Shown: positions 1-5,395 of the stretch, in pieces
Position numbering within the stretch: position 1 is the stretch's first letter
Layout: each line of letters opens with the position of its first letter
NCBI GenBank assembly: GCA_025453415.1
Contig: JALOQL010000046.1
Coordinates: 1 to 8,030 of the forward strand
From: Minisyncoccota bacterium
GTDB lineage: Bacteria; Patescibacteriota; Minisyncoccia; Minisyncoccales; UBA5738
Direction: 5' to 3'
Length of the DNA stretch: 8,030 nt
Translations under genes and position numbers: made by a program
The notes under the pieces: model-generated
Seen by the model: only the letters and a program-made list of their open reading frames with translations
Told to the model about the DNA's origin: nothing
The model's database searches: none

Positions 1-531
1 GTTATAAGGGGCGGACGTAACTATGCCAAGGTTGGTACTTCCAAGCCAGAATTCCACTTTAACAACGCCAACGTTGTCGGTCGCTGACGTAGTTATCGTC
101 GAAATGCCGCTAATCACTGCTCCCGATACCGGGGCGCTGACGGTCACTGTCGGCGAATAACTATCGCAAGGCTGCGTCAGTTGGGCGGTCGAAGTGTCGG
201 TGCAATCCGTAGGATACTGGGTCAAAATCGTGCGGCTTTGCTGGCCGGAAGCACAAGTGCCCCAAGCGCTGTAAGTATAGGAAGTGCAGGCAAGCGCACC
301 GCTACAAGACTGCGTCAGTTGGGCGGTCGAAGTGTCGGTGCAACCACTCGGCGACTGGGTTAGAATTGTACGGCTTTGCTGGTCGGCAGTACAAGTGCCC
401 CAATTACTGTAAGTATAGGAAGTGCAGGCAATTGAAATCGTTTGCGCGCGGGCCAAAAAATCAAGGTAGAAAAAACCGGCCAGTGTGGTCGCCATAAATA
501 CCAGTGTCACAAAAAAGATATGCTTGATCAT
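1..531 (-). CDS. Partial surface protein with two thrombospondin-1-like repeats and an Ig-like domain (C-terminus beyond window)
   Basis: An open frame of 177 codons runs off the left edge with no stop. The ATG at 529-531 is followed by a hydrophobic segment (about residues 4-26) that looks like a signal peptide, with a possible cleavage site after ARA (27-29). Residues 36-76 and 82-122 are two tandem repeats 46 residues apart. Each has the pattern C-x7-W-x2-C, then Q-x-R, then a Cys near the middle and one at the end (Cys 36, 47, 64, 76 in repeat one), which resembles thrombospondin type 1 repeats. From about residue 126 the sequence reads like a bacterial Ig-like beta-sandwich, with the typical ATDNVGV and VEFWLGS strands. 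The protein is probably exported and adhesive, but its partner is unknown. Only a weak GGGAG lies about 14 bases before the ATG, so the start rests mainly on the signal peptide. The domain call is from pattern and no profile search was done. Confidence 0.8.
   Translation of the reverse strand, partial: MIKHIFFVTLVFMATTLAGFFYLDFLARAQTISIACTSYTYSNWGTCTADQQSRTILTQSPSGCTDTSTAQLTQSCSGALACTSYTYSAWGTCASGQQSRTILTQYPTDCTDTSTAQLTQPCDSYSPTVTVSAPVSGAVISGISTITTSATDNVGVVKVEFWLGSTNLGIVTSAPYN
173..430. repeat. Two 138-bp-period direct repeats encoding the thrombospondin-like repeats
   Basis: Copies at 173-292 and 311-430 are offset by exactly 138 bases (46 codons). The stretches 173-205 and 311-343 are identical over 33 bases and the rest is similar with scattered changes. 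The exact codon period shows an in-frame duplication inside the gene on the minus strand. Confidence 0.85.
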
Positions 532-580
532 TTTTTTGGCCGATACTCCCGTCTCGACCTTAGAAAAGTTAAATTATTCC

Positions 581-589
581 ATTTTATCA
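581..589 (-). promoter_or_regulatory. Candidate extended -10 element (TGATAAAAT) for the surface-protein gene
   Basis: On the minus strand the sequence reads TGATAAAAT, an extended -10 (TGn plus TAAAAT), just after the U-tract of the preceding terminator. It would give a leader of about 40-45 bases. No convincing -35 is visible. The same nine bases occur before the 1172-1768 gene. Confidence 0.4.
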
Positions 590-593
590 CAAA

Positions 594-624
594 ACCGACC
601 GCGGCAATACCTGCCGCGGCCGGT
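594..624 (-). terminator. Intrinsic terminator after the 644-1114 gene
   Basis: An inverted repeat has an 8-bp perfect GC-rich stem (599-606 with 612-619, loop of 5), one mismatch, then 4 further pairs (594-597 with 621-624). On the minus strand it is followed by a short TTTT run. It lies 20 bases past the stop codon of the upstream minus-strand gene. The U-tract is short, so termination may be partial. Confidence 0.65.
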
Positions 625-643
625 TATAAATCATGAAACGCGA

Positions 644-1114
644 TTATTTTTTCAACAACGCCAGTATTTGCGCCATTATCGACTGCAGGGAAACCAGGCG
701 CTTTTCCAGCGCGTCGATCCGTTGCGACAATTGCGCGTATTGTGCCGACGATACGGTTCCGGACGGCGCGAGCGCCACGGTGCTTGCGCCCGCCACCGCC
801 GCCACAGTCTCGCCATTGAGCGCTTCTCTCTGGCAGCGGTTATCGGTGAAGAACGCCGTGCCATCGGAATATTGCTGGCGCGCCGCGTTGTAACGGCAGT
901 TGGCGGTTCCTCCCTCGGCGAAAGCAACGGAACCGGTAACGATGCCGGCATTGCCAACGATCTCTTTTTGGCACTTGGCATCGGAGAATCTCGCCACGCC
1001 GTCGGAATAATACGGCGTACCGGCGATCGGCCGGCAGCTTGCCGCCTGGACGTTCGCGGCAGACAATAAACAAAACGCAAATACAAGGGATACCGTAACG
1101 ATTATTTTGTTCAT
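644..1114 (-). CDS. Secreted protein with duplicated Cys motif and C-terminal coiled coil, function unknown
   Basis: The protein has 156 residues. Residues 1-25 form a classical signal peptide (Lys near the start, a hydrophobic core, VQA-A cleavage). The mature part holds two copies of a short motif 46 residues apart, at 27-51 and 73-97. Each copy has Cys-x20-Cys around YSDG and ends CQ(K/R)E, so each may close one disulfide. Residues 122-156 form a near-perfect heptad ladder, with hydrophobic residues at 126, 129, 133, 136, 140, 143, 147, 150 and 154. That predicts a coiled coil and probable oligomerisation. I recognise no named family. The gene appears to be its own transcription unit, with an extended -10 upstream and a hairpin downstream. 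The role is open; a secreted oligomeric scaffold or binding protein fits what is seen. Confidence 0.85.
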   Translation of the reverse strand: MNKIIVTVSLVFAFCLLSAANVQAASCRPIAGTPYYSDGVARFSDAKCQKEIVGNAGIVTGSVAFAEGGTANCRYNAARQQYSDGTAFFTDNRCQREALNGETVAAVAGASTVALAPSGTVSSAQYAQLSQRIDALEKRLVSLQSIMAQILALLKK

Positions 1115-1145
1115 GGTTTTATCAGGTTAGATACAACACAAATCC

Positions 1146-1154
1146 ATTATAGCA
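1146..1154 (-). promoter_or_regulatory. Extended -10 promoter element (TGCTATAAT) for the 644-1114 gene
   Basis: The minus strand reads TGCTATAAT, a perfect extended -10, placing transcription start near 1139 and a leader of about 25 bases. The -35 region is poor, as expected for an extended -10 promoter. The same nine bases stand before the 2114-2383 gene. Confidence 0.6.
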
Positions 1155-1171
1155 AACTCCCGGCAACATTA

Positions 1172-1768
1172 TTACAAGCCTTGGCCGGTTTCGGGCATCT
1201 GGTCTGACATATTGGTTATCCGCACCTGGGTGCGGTCTGTAACAGCCGCGCACGCCTGAATGATGAACTGCGATTTGCCGGTAGAATCGGCAAAAGCCAC
1301 CTCCTTGCCCGCGCCAATGGAATAGCCGTAGCTTGTCGTAACCTGATTGATCGCCGAACCGCATTGCGGTCCGTTGGGCATATGGATCAATGCCCATATC
1401 GACGCGCTTGGCGCCAAAGTATAGGTTTGCACGCTCGATAGGCCGGCGCGTACGACATCGATATTCTTGGCCAGATCGGCATCGTAATCCACCCGCACAA
1501 AATTCTTCCCTTCCACAGTGCAAGCTTCGGCCGAAATATTGGTGATCGCGAATCGGCCGTAGATGTTGCCGGCGGCACCCTCGAACTGAACCACGGCTTT
1601 CAAGCTGGCCGGATCGCATGCCGCAATCTCTTTAGGCTGGCTGCTGCAAGTAGGCGGATGGAATGCCGGATAAGAACAATTAACGTCGTTATTGCCGGCG
1701 TAATAAGACATAATACCGACAGCGATCGTAACGAAAACCATAATTGTAGCGGCAATCGTATTTTCCAT
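1172..1768 (-). CDS. Membrane-anchored DUF4232-like protein
   Basis: The protein has 198 residues. One N-terminal membrane segment (about residues 7-23) leaves a short cytosolic tip and an exported domain. From about residue 49 the sequence follows the layout of DUF4232 proteins: an early Cys (51), a GRFAITNIS strand (71-79), Cys-x-V-x-G (83-87), then beta strands and paired late cysteines (136, 173). In that family the Cys residues are thought to bridge strands of a beta-sandwich; its function is unknown. I chose the ATG at 1766-1768 because it starts right before the membrane segment and just after a terminator and promoter-like sequences. The frame stays open upstream to about 2080, but that would read through a terminator hairpin. 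The family assignment is by pattern only. Confidence 0.75.
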   Translation of the reverse strand: MENTIAATIMVFVTIAVGIMSYYAGNNDVNCSYPAFHPPTCSSQPKEIAACDPASLKAVVQFEGAAGNIYGRFAITNISAEACTVEGKNFVRVDYDADLAKNIDVVRAGLSSVQTYTLAPSASIWALIHMPNGPQCGSAINQVTTSYGYSIGAGKEVAFADSTGKSQFIIQACAAVTDRTQVRITNMSDQMPETGQGL

Positions 1769-1781
1769 TTTTGATTTGGCT

Positions 1782-1810
1782 ATATTATTTATTTTATCAG
1801 ATTTGATCAA
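1782..1810 (-). promoter_or_regulatory. Candidate promoter for the DUF4232-like gene
   Basis: Two readings overlap. One is a -35 TTGATC (1805-1810) with a 17-base spacer to TAATAT (1782-1787), giving an almost leaderless message. The other is an extended -10 TGATAAAAT (1791-1799), giving a leader of about 15 bases. The second matches the leader lengths of neighbouring genes better. The -35 touches the U-tract of the terminator upstream. Confidence 0.45.
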
Positions 1811-1811
1811 T

Positions 1812-1843
1812 AAAACCGCCCTTCGTTTACGAGGGGCGGTTTT
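1812..1843 (-). terminator. Strong hairpin terminator upstream of the DUF4232-like gene
   Basis: A 14-bp stem (1812-1825 with 1830-1843, one G-U pair on the minus strand) closes a 4-base loop and carries A/T runs on both sides. On the minus strand it is followed by TTTTATT. It ends whatever is transcribed from the 1883-2041 region and insulates the DUF4232-like gene. Confidence 0.75.
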
Positions 1844-1882
1844 CCAAAACAACAGGATTGGTCGGTTTCGGGCACGGATATT

Positions 1883-2041
1883 TCCCCCATAAGCGCATTT
1901 TCCGCTTTGGCAAAAAACTTCCACGTTGACGCAATCGAACAACACACCATTGGTATTGCAGGTCTCTTCCTTGTTTATGGAACCGCAACCGCAGACAAAA
2001 ACACAATCCGTATCGGCATCGCAGGAAGTATCGCAATTTTG
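1883..2041 (-). pseudogene. Orphan cysteine-rich domain fragment without usable start or end
   Basis: This minus-strand stretch encodes nine cysteines in 47 residues, in the order C-x3-C-x5-C-x3-C-x-C-x8-C-x8-C-x6-C-x4-C. It contains DADTDC, CGCGSIN and ending SGKC. That layout resembles small secreted domains with a C..D.DC opening and a final NGKC, so it reads like real protein rather than chance. It has no ATG, no signal peptide and no proper stop: the frame begins inside one terminator (2064-2099) and runs on through another (1812-1843). Dropping one base in the G-run near 1885 would give a TGA shortly downstream, inside the hairpin. It sits in the same frame as the preceding 2114-2383 gene, separated by two stop codons, so it may be the lost C-terminal domain of that anchored protein. 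The rest of 1769-2113 holds only promoters and terminators. Confidence 0.45.
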
Positions 2042-2063
2042 CCGATAGTGCGACCATAATACC

Positions 2064-2099
2064 AAAAAAAACCACCCCAAAACACAGCCGGGGGCGGTT
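2064..2099 (-). terminator. Intrinsic terminator after the 2114-2383 gene
   Basis: On the minus strand a 9-bp stem (2091-2099 with 2070-2078, one G-U pair, 12-base loop) is followed by eight T residues, the textbook layout. It starts 15 bases after the stop codon. Confidence 0.8.
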
Positions 2100-2113
2100 C
2101 TTTAATCCAAGCT

Positions 2114-2383
2114 TTAGTTCGCGTTGATCGATCCTTCGATCCCGTCATCGCTTGGCTCCGGGATGATCGTCGAATTTTCTTCGATACCATTAACTGCAGG
2201 ATTGGTCGTGTTGGTTTCGGCGCCCCTCTCCTTCACAACGTTGACCGGGGCTTCTTGCGACATCAGGTTGTTCTGCATAACAGTATCGTTAATATAAGAC
2301 ATCAATCCGCCGCCGGCCGCGCCCGCGATCGTCGCGACCGCGATCAGCAAAACCCAATCGGTTTTCCCTTTTTTTATGAACAT
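2114..2383 (-). CDS. Small single-pass membrane protein of unknown function
   Basis: The protein has 89 residues. A basic tip (FIKKGK) is followed by one membrane helix, about residues 9-31, with a small-residue run AGAAGGG that could support helix packing. The remainder (32-89) is a polar, acidic tail rich in Asn, Thr, Glu and Ser with no recognisable fold, expected outside the cytoplasm. The ATG at 2381-2383 is preceded by an A-rich run and no Shine-Dalgarno. Its own promoter and terminator make it a single-gene unit. A Cys-rich fragment follows in the same frame after two stops, so the gene may once have encoded an anchor plus linker for that domain. No family is recognised. Confidence 0.7.
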   Translation of the reverse strand: MFIKKGKTDWVLLIAVATIAGAAGGGLMSYINDTVMQNNLMSQEAPVNVVKERGAETNTTNPAVNGIEENSTIIPEPSDDGIEGSINAN

Positions 2384-2408
2384 TTTTTTTGCATTTATTA
2401 TTTAATTT

Positions 2409-2417
2409 ATTATAGCA
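2409..2417 (-). promoter_or_regulatory. Extended -10 promoter element (TGCTATAAT) for the 2114-2383 gene
   Basis: The minus strand reads TGCTATAAT, giving a start near 2402 and a leader of about 19 A/T-rich bases. No good -35 is visible. It lies back to back with the plus-strand promoter of the purP pair. Confidence 0.65.
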
Positions 2418-2443
2418 GAAAAACAAAATAAAACCCTACGAGC

Positions 2444-2472
2444 TTGAAATTAGTTCAATCTGGCACTAAAAT
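2444..2472 (+). promoter_or_regulatory. Promoter of the purP pair
   Basis: The -35 TTGAAA (2444-2449) and -10 TAAAAT (2467-2472) are separated by exactly 17 bases, a good sigma-70-type match. Transcription would start near 2479, giving a leader of about 20 bases with no Shine-Dalgarno and no room for a riboswitch. Confidence 0.65.
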
Positions 2473-2499
2473 AATCAATTACTCGCAAACGCAAAATAT

Positions 2500-3588
2500 A
2501 TGGACATCCAAAGCGTCATCGCCGGCTATGACCAAAAAAATCTGCGTGTCGGCATCCTGGGATCGCATTCGGCCCTGGAAATCGGCGCCGGTGCCAAGCA
2601 GGAAGGTTTCGAAACCGTGGTCATCTGCGAAAAAGGACGGGATAAGACCTATACCCGCTATTACAAGAACCTTTTTGACCACGTGATCTTGCTGGATAAG
2701 TTTTCCGACATCGTTTTGCTGGAAACCGTGCGCCAGCTAGCCGCCTTGAACACAGTTTTTGTGCCCAACCGGTCATTTTCGGTCTATGCGGGCTACGAGG
2801 CCATCGAACAGAAATTCGCCGTCCCCCTGATGGGCAACCGCCAGCTTTTACGGACCGAGGAACGCAACACCGAAAAAAACCAGCTTTGGCTGTTGCGGCA
2901 AGCCAACATCAACACCCCGAAAACCTTCAAAAAACCGGCGGATATCGACCGGCCGGTGATCGTCAAAACCTGCGAGAAAAAGCGCGCCATCGAACGGGCC
3001 TTTTTTTACGCCTCGTCGCCGGCCGAATACGAAAAGAACGCCACCGACCGCATTAAAAAAGGCATCATCGACCGCGGCTCCTTGGAGAACGCGGTCATCG
3101 AAGAATATGTCCTGGGCGCTAAATTCAACGCCAACTTCTTTTGGTCGCCGCTGACCGGCGAGCTCGATCTTCTCGGATTCGACCGCCGCATTCAGACCGA
3201 TATCGACGGCATATTGGACCTTCCGGCCGAGGAACAATTAGAACTGAAGATTTTATCGCAGAACATCGAGATCGGCCACGCGGGCGCGACGATGCGCGAA
3301 AGCCAACTGGAAAAAATATTCGATGCCGGCCAGCGCTTCGTCGATACCTGCAAAAAGGAATTCTCGCCGGGAATGGTCGGCCTGTTCGCTCTTCAGGGAG
3401 CGGTGGACAAAAACCTGGATTTTTACGTATTCGACGTCAGCCCGCGCGTTCCCGGATGCCCGTGCGTTGAACCGACCTCGCCGTACATGAAATATAAATA
3501 CGGCGTCGAGGTCGGCCCGGGAAAGCGCGTGGCCATGGAAATCAAAAACGCGGTCCAGACCGGGAGGCTGGCCGAAATAATCACATGA
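2500..3588 (+). CDS. PurP-family ATP-grasp paralogue with degenerate ATP loop
   Basis: The protein has 362 residues, collinear with the PurP downstream. It keeps the family frame: GSHSAL (21-26), MGNRQLLRTE (111-120), the EEYVLG strand (201-206), LDLLGFDRR (222-230), RESQLEKIF (266-274) and a C-terminal FDVSPR (311-316). It departs at key places. The glycine-rich ATP loop is replaced by a charged, Gly-free stretch at 158-169, the PHGSF motif is PNRSF (89-93), and FEISAR has become FDVSPR. Archaea also carry PurP paralogues, not all shown to be active. Here the changes suggest weakened ATP binding, a different substrate, or a non-catalytic partner of the next protein. The TGA overlaps the next ATG (ATGA), so the two are probably translationally coupled. 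No signal peptide is seen, so it is cytosolic. Membership of the family is clear; the activity is not. Confidence 0.88.
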   Translation: MDIQSVIAGYDQKNLRVGILGSHSALEIGAGAKQEGFETVVICEKGRDKTYTRYYKNLFDHVILLDKFSDIVLLETVRQLAALNTVFVPNRSFSVYAGYEAIEQKFAVPLMGNRQLLRTEERNTEKNQLWLLRQANINTPKTFKKPADIDRPVIVKTCEKKRAIERAFFYASSPAEYEKNATDRIKKGIIDRGSLENAVIEEYVLGAKFNANFFWSPLTGELDLLGFDRRIQTDIDGILDLPAEEQLELKILSQNIEIGHAGATMRESQLEKIFDAGQRFVDTCKKEFSPGMVGLFALQGAVDKNLDFYVFDVSPRVPGCPCVEPTSPYMKYKYGVEVGPGKRVAMEIKNAVQTGRLAEIIT

Positions 3589-4670
3589 TAAATTCCGAAA
3601 ACATCGCCTCCATTCTCAACGATTACGACCTGGAAAATCTTACCATCGGCACGCTGGGATCGCACTCATCGCTCAACATTTTCAAGGGCGCCAAAGAAGA
3701 AGGCTTCAAAACCGTCTGTATCTGCCGGGAAAAGGACGCCATTCTTTACAAAAAATTTCCTCTGGCCGATGAAGTGATCACGGTCCAAAGCTTTGCCGAA
3801 ATTCTGAGCGAACCGCTGCAGGAAAAATTGCGCAAACTGAATACCATCCTCATCCCCCACGGGTCGTTCACGGCCTACCTGGGAACCGGCCAGCTCGTCG
3901 AAGGACTGATGGTACCGATGTTTGGCAACCGAAAGCTGCTTCACTGGGAAGCTAACCGCAACGAACAGGCCGATTGGCTCTCTAAAGCGGGGCTGCGCCT
4001 GCCGCTGACCTTCGAAAAACCGGAAGACATCGACCGGATGGTCATCGCCAAAATGTCGGGCGCCAAGGGCGGCAGCGGTTATTTTCTGGTCAATTCGCCC
4101 CAATCGTTCTATAAACAGTTCTCCCTGATGGTAGGCCGCGGCCTGTTGCGCGAGGGAGACATCGACGATATCCACCTGCAGGAATACATCATCGGCGTCA
4201 ACGTCTATCCGCAATTCTTTTCCTCGATCGTCAAAAACGACGTGGAATTGCTGGGCATCGACCGGCGCTACGAATCGGCGGTCGACGGCATCAGCAAGAT
4301 CCCCGCGCGCGAACAGCTGGAGATCGAGACCAATCCCAGCTACACGATCGTGGGCAACCTGCCGCTGGCGTTGCGCGAATCCCTGCTCCCCGAAGTTTTG
4401 CGCATGGGCGACAACGTCCACAAAAAAGCCGCGGAACTCGCGCCTCCGGGATTGGTGGGGCCGTTCTGCCTGGAAACCGTGGTCACCGAAGATTTGAAGA
4501 TATTCGCCTTCGAGATCTCGGCGCGCATCGTCGCCGGCTCCAACATCGGCATCGGCACTTCCCCTTACGCCTATTTGAAATACGGCCCCGGCATGTACAT
4601 GGGCCGGCGCATCGCCATGGAAATAAGGGAGGCGCGCGAATCCGGCGCGCTTGCCTCGATATTGATCTAA
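3585..4670 (+). CDS. purP: 5-formaminoimidazole-4-carboxamide ribonucleotide synthetase (PurP)
   Basis: PurP joins formate to AICAR using ATP, giving FAICAR, the formate-dependent alternative to the folate-dependent PurH step late in purine synthesis; it is best known from archaea. The 361 residues match the usual family length. An N-terminal pre-ATP-grasp domain (about 1-140) holds GSHSSL (25-30), PHGSF (91-95) and MFGNRKLLHWE (112-122). The ATP-grasp domain follows, with the glycine-rich loop SGAKGGSGYF (158-167), LQEYIIG (198-204), LLGIDRRYES (222-231), RESLLPE (264-270), GPFCLET (292-298) and FEISAR (309-314). After FEISAR the usual V-D-G-G reads I-V-A-G, a possible active-site variation. 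It overlaps the upstream paralogue by 4 bases and ends 4 bases before a strong terminator, so the two form a two-gene operon. No other purine gene is in the window. Confidence 0.93.
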   Translation: MINSENIASILNDYDLENLTIGTLGSHSSLNIFKGAKEEGFKTVCICREKDAILYKKFPLADEVITVQSFAEILSEPLQEKLRKLNTILIPHGSFTAYLGTGQLVEGLMVPMFGNRKLLHWEANRNEQADWLSKAGLRLPLTFEKPEDIDRMVIAKMSGAKGGSGYFLVNSPQSFYKQFSLMVGRGLLREGDIDDIHLQEYIIGVNVYPQFFSSIVKNDVELLGIDRRYESAVDGISKIPAREQLEIETNPSYTIVGNLPLALRESLLPEVLRMGDNVHKKAAELAPPGLVGPFCLETVVTEDLKIFAFEISARIVAGSNIGIGTSPYAYLKYGPGMYMGRRIAMEIREARESGALASILI

Positions 4671-4674
4671 CGCG

Positions 4675-4710
4675 AAAAACTGCCCCTCGCCAAAGCGTGG
4701 GGCAGTTTTT
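4675..4710. terminator. Bidirectional terminator between converging units
   Basis: A 12-bp perfect stem (4675-4686 with 4699-4710), a T-T mismatch, 3 inner pairs and a 4-base loop are flanked by A and T runs. It can end the purP operon on the plus strand and the 4753-5043 gene on the minus strand. Confidence 0.85.
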
Positions 4711-4752
4711 GTTTTGAATCGATATTTTTACTGCGCCGGAAGCAACGTTTTA

Positions 4753-5043
4753 TCAACGAAAAACTTGCGAAAGCGCGCTTGCCGCTACGAATAGGGCTAA
4801 AAAAGCAAACGCGGAATACAGCGCCACCCTCTTAGCCTCTCTTTTTGTGAAAAATACAGAAACCAGGCTCAATAATGCAAATACAATAAATATTTTACCG
4901 GCCAGGGGCTGATTATATAAAAATGCATTGCGCCTCGCCCCGGAATCGGTAGCCCAAAATAGTAATAGCGATAAGCACAGATATGCAAGCACCAACATCA
5001 TGCTTGCGACTACTAACCAAAACCATCTGATTTTAATTTCCAT
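4753..5043 (-). CDS. Small three-helix membrane protein, function unknown
   Basis: The protein has 96 residues with three predicted membrane helices, about 7-31, 47-65 and 73-92, joined by short loops. The loop between helices two and three is basic (TKREAKR, 66-72) and by the positive-inside rule probably cytosolic, placing the short first loop outside. No catalytic motif or family is recognised. The ATG at 5041-5043 is preceded by a TATAAT element about 22 bases upstream and no Shine-Dalgarno. The gene follows the truncated cohesin-like frame on the same strand but probably has its own promoter, and it ends in the shared terminator. Continuous hydrophobic helices with a sensible start make it very likely a real gene. 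Confidence 0.7.
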   Translation of the reverse strand: MEIKIRWFWLVVASMMLVLAYLCLSLLLFWATDSGARRNAFLYNQPLAGKIFIVFALLSLVSVFFTKREAKRVALYSAFAFLALFVAASALSQVFR

Positions 5044-5065
5044 AACGATGTTAAAATTGACTTAC

Positions 5066-5071
5066 ATTATA
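5066..5071 (-). promoter_or_regulatory. Candidate -10 element (TATAAT) for the three-helix protein gene
   Basis: The minus strand reads TATAAT, placing a start near 5059 and a leader of about 16 bases. No good -35 is seen. It overlaps the end of the truncated cohesin-like frame. Confidence 0.4.
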
Positions 5072-5333
5072 ATTGCCTACCTTTTTCGCGTTTGGCTTTC
5101 TTGGATTTAATATAGCTTTGTAGTTGGTTTTGGCCTAACACCGCACAGTCAAGTGCCTCGACATTATTTACCACCTCTCCCGCCGAATTTAAAAATACTG
5201 AAAATGTTATTGCGTCTCCAACGGCAACGCCGGGTCCCGCCAACGCGGTCCTTAAGGTCGCCGCGGCAGCTTTCTGGAAGCCCAATAAAAATAAAGCGGA
5301 AACAATCGCCGTTAAAGCAAATTTACTTTTTAT
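5067..5333 (-). pseudogene. Truncated cohesin-like secreted protein frame lacking a standard start codon
   Basis: Read from 5333, this frame gives a good signal peptide: KSK, then a hydrophobic core (ALTAIVSALFLLG), then an Ala-rich cleavage region. Next comes VGDAITFSVFLNSAGEVVNNVEA, in short the first two beta strands of a cohesin-type domain, resembling VGQTVSLSVVIDSEG and VNN in the neighbouring 591-residue protein. After that the similarity stops and a basic tail (KSKKAKREKGR) leads to a stop at 5067. The signal peptide has no ATG, GTG or TTG at its front: the codon where Met is expected (5331-5333) is ATA. An in-frame ATG (5349-5351) lies five codons further up but is followed by a TAG (5337-5339). 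A TTG at 5283-5285 would cut the hydrophobic core. The simplest reading is a decayed duplicate of the cohesin genes; a short gene with a rare start is possible. Confidence 0.5.
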
Positions 5334-5395
5334 GAACTATGATCTTGCCATGCAAATAGTAAACGCCTACCATAATATTTTAGCGCTTTTACGAA

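Noticed and set aside
173..430. Direct repeats as a possible CRISPR array
   Set aside because: There are only two copies, the period is a whole number of codons, and the sequence between is coding and similar rather than unique spacers.
485..1069. A 194-codon plus-strand frame over the left-hand genes
   Set aside because: It runs through a terminator and opposes two minus-strand genes with signal peptides; its Arg-rich composition is typical of a shadow frame.
1172..2080. A 302-residue minus-strand frame joining the Cys-rich segment to the DUF4232-like protein
   Set aside because: It would start at a TTG inside one terminator stem and read through a second strong hairpin at 1812-1843. A good start with membrane segment and promoter lies at 1768.
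3666..4421. A 251-codon open frame antisense to purP
   Set aside because: It mirrors the codon pattern of the clear PurP gene, has no promoter, signal or recognisable domain, and is rich in residues expected from a complementary frame.
5283..5285. TTG as the start of the truncated cohesin-like frame
   Set aside because: It would begin inside the hydrophobic core and destroy the signal peptide visible just upstream.
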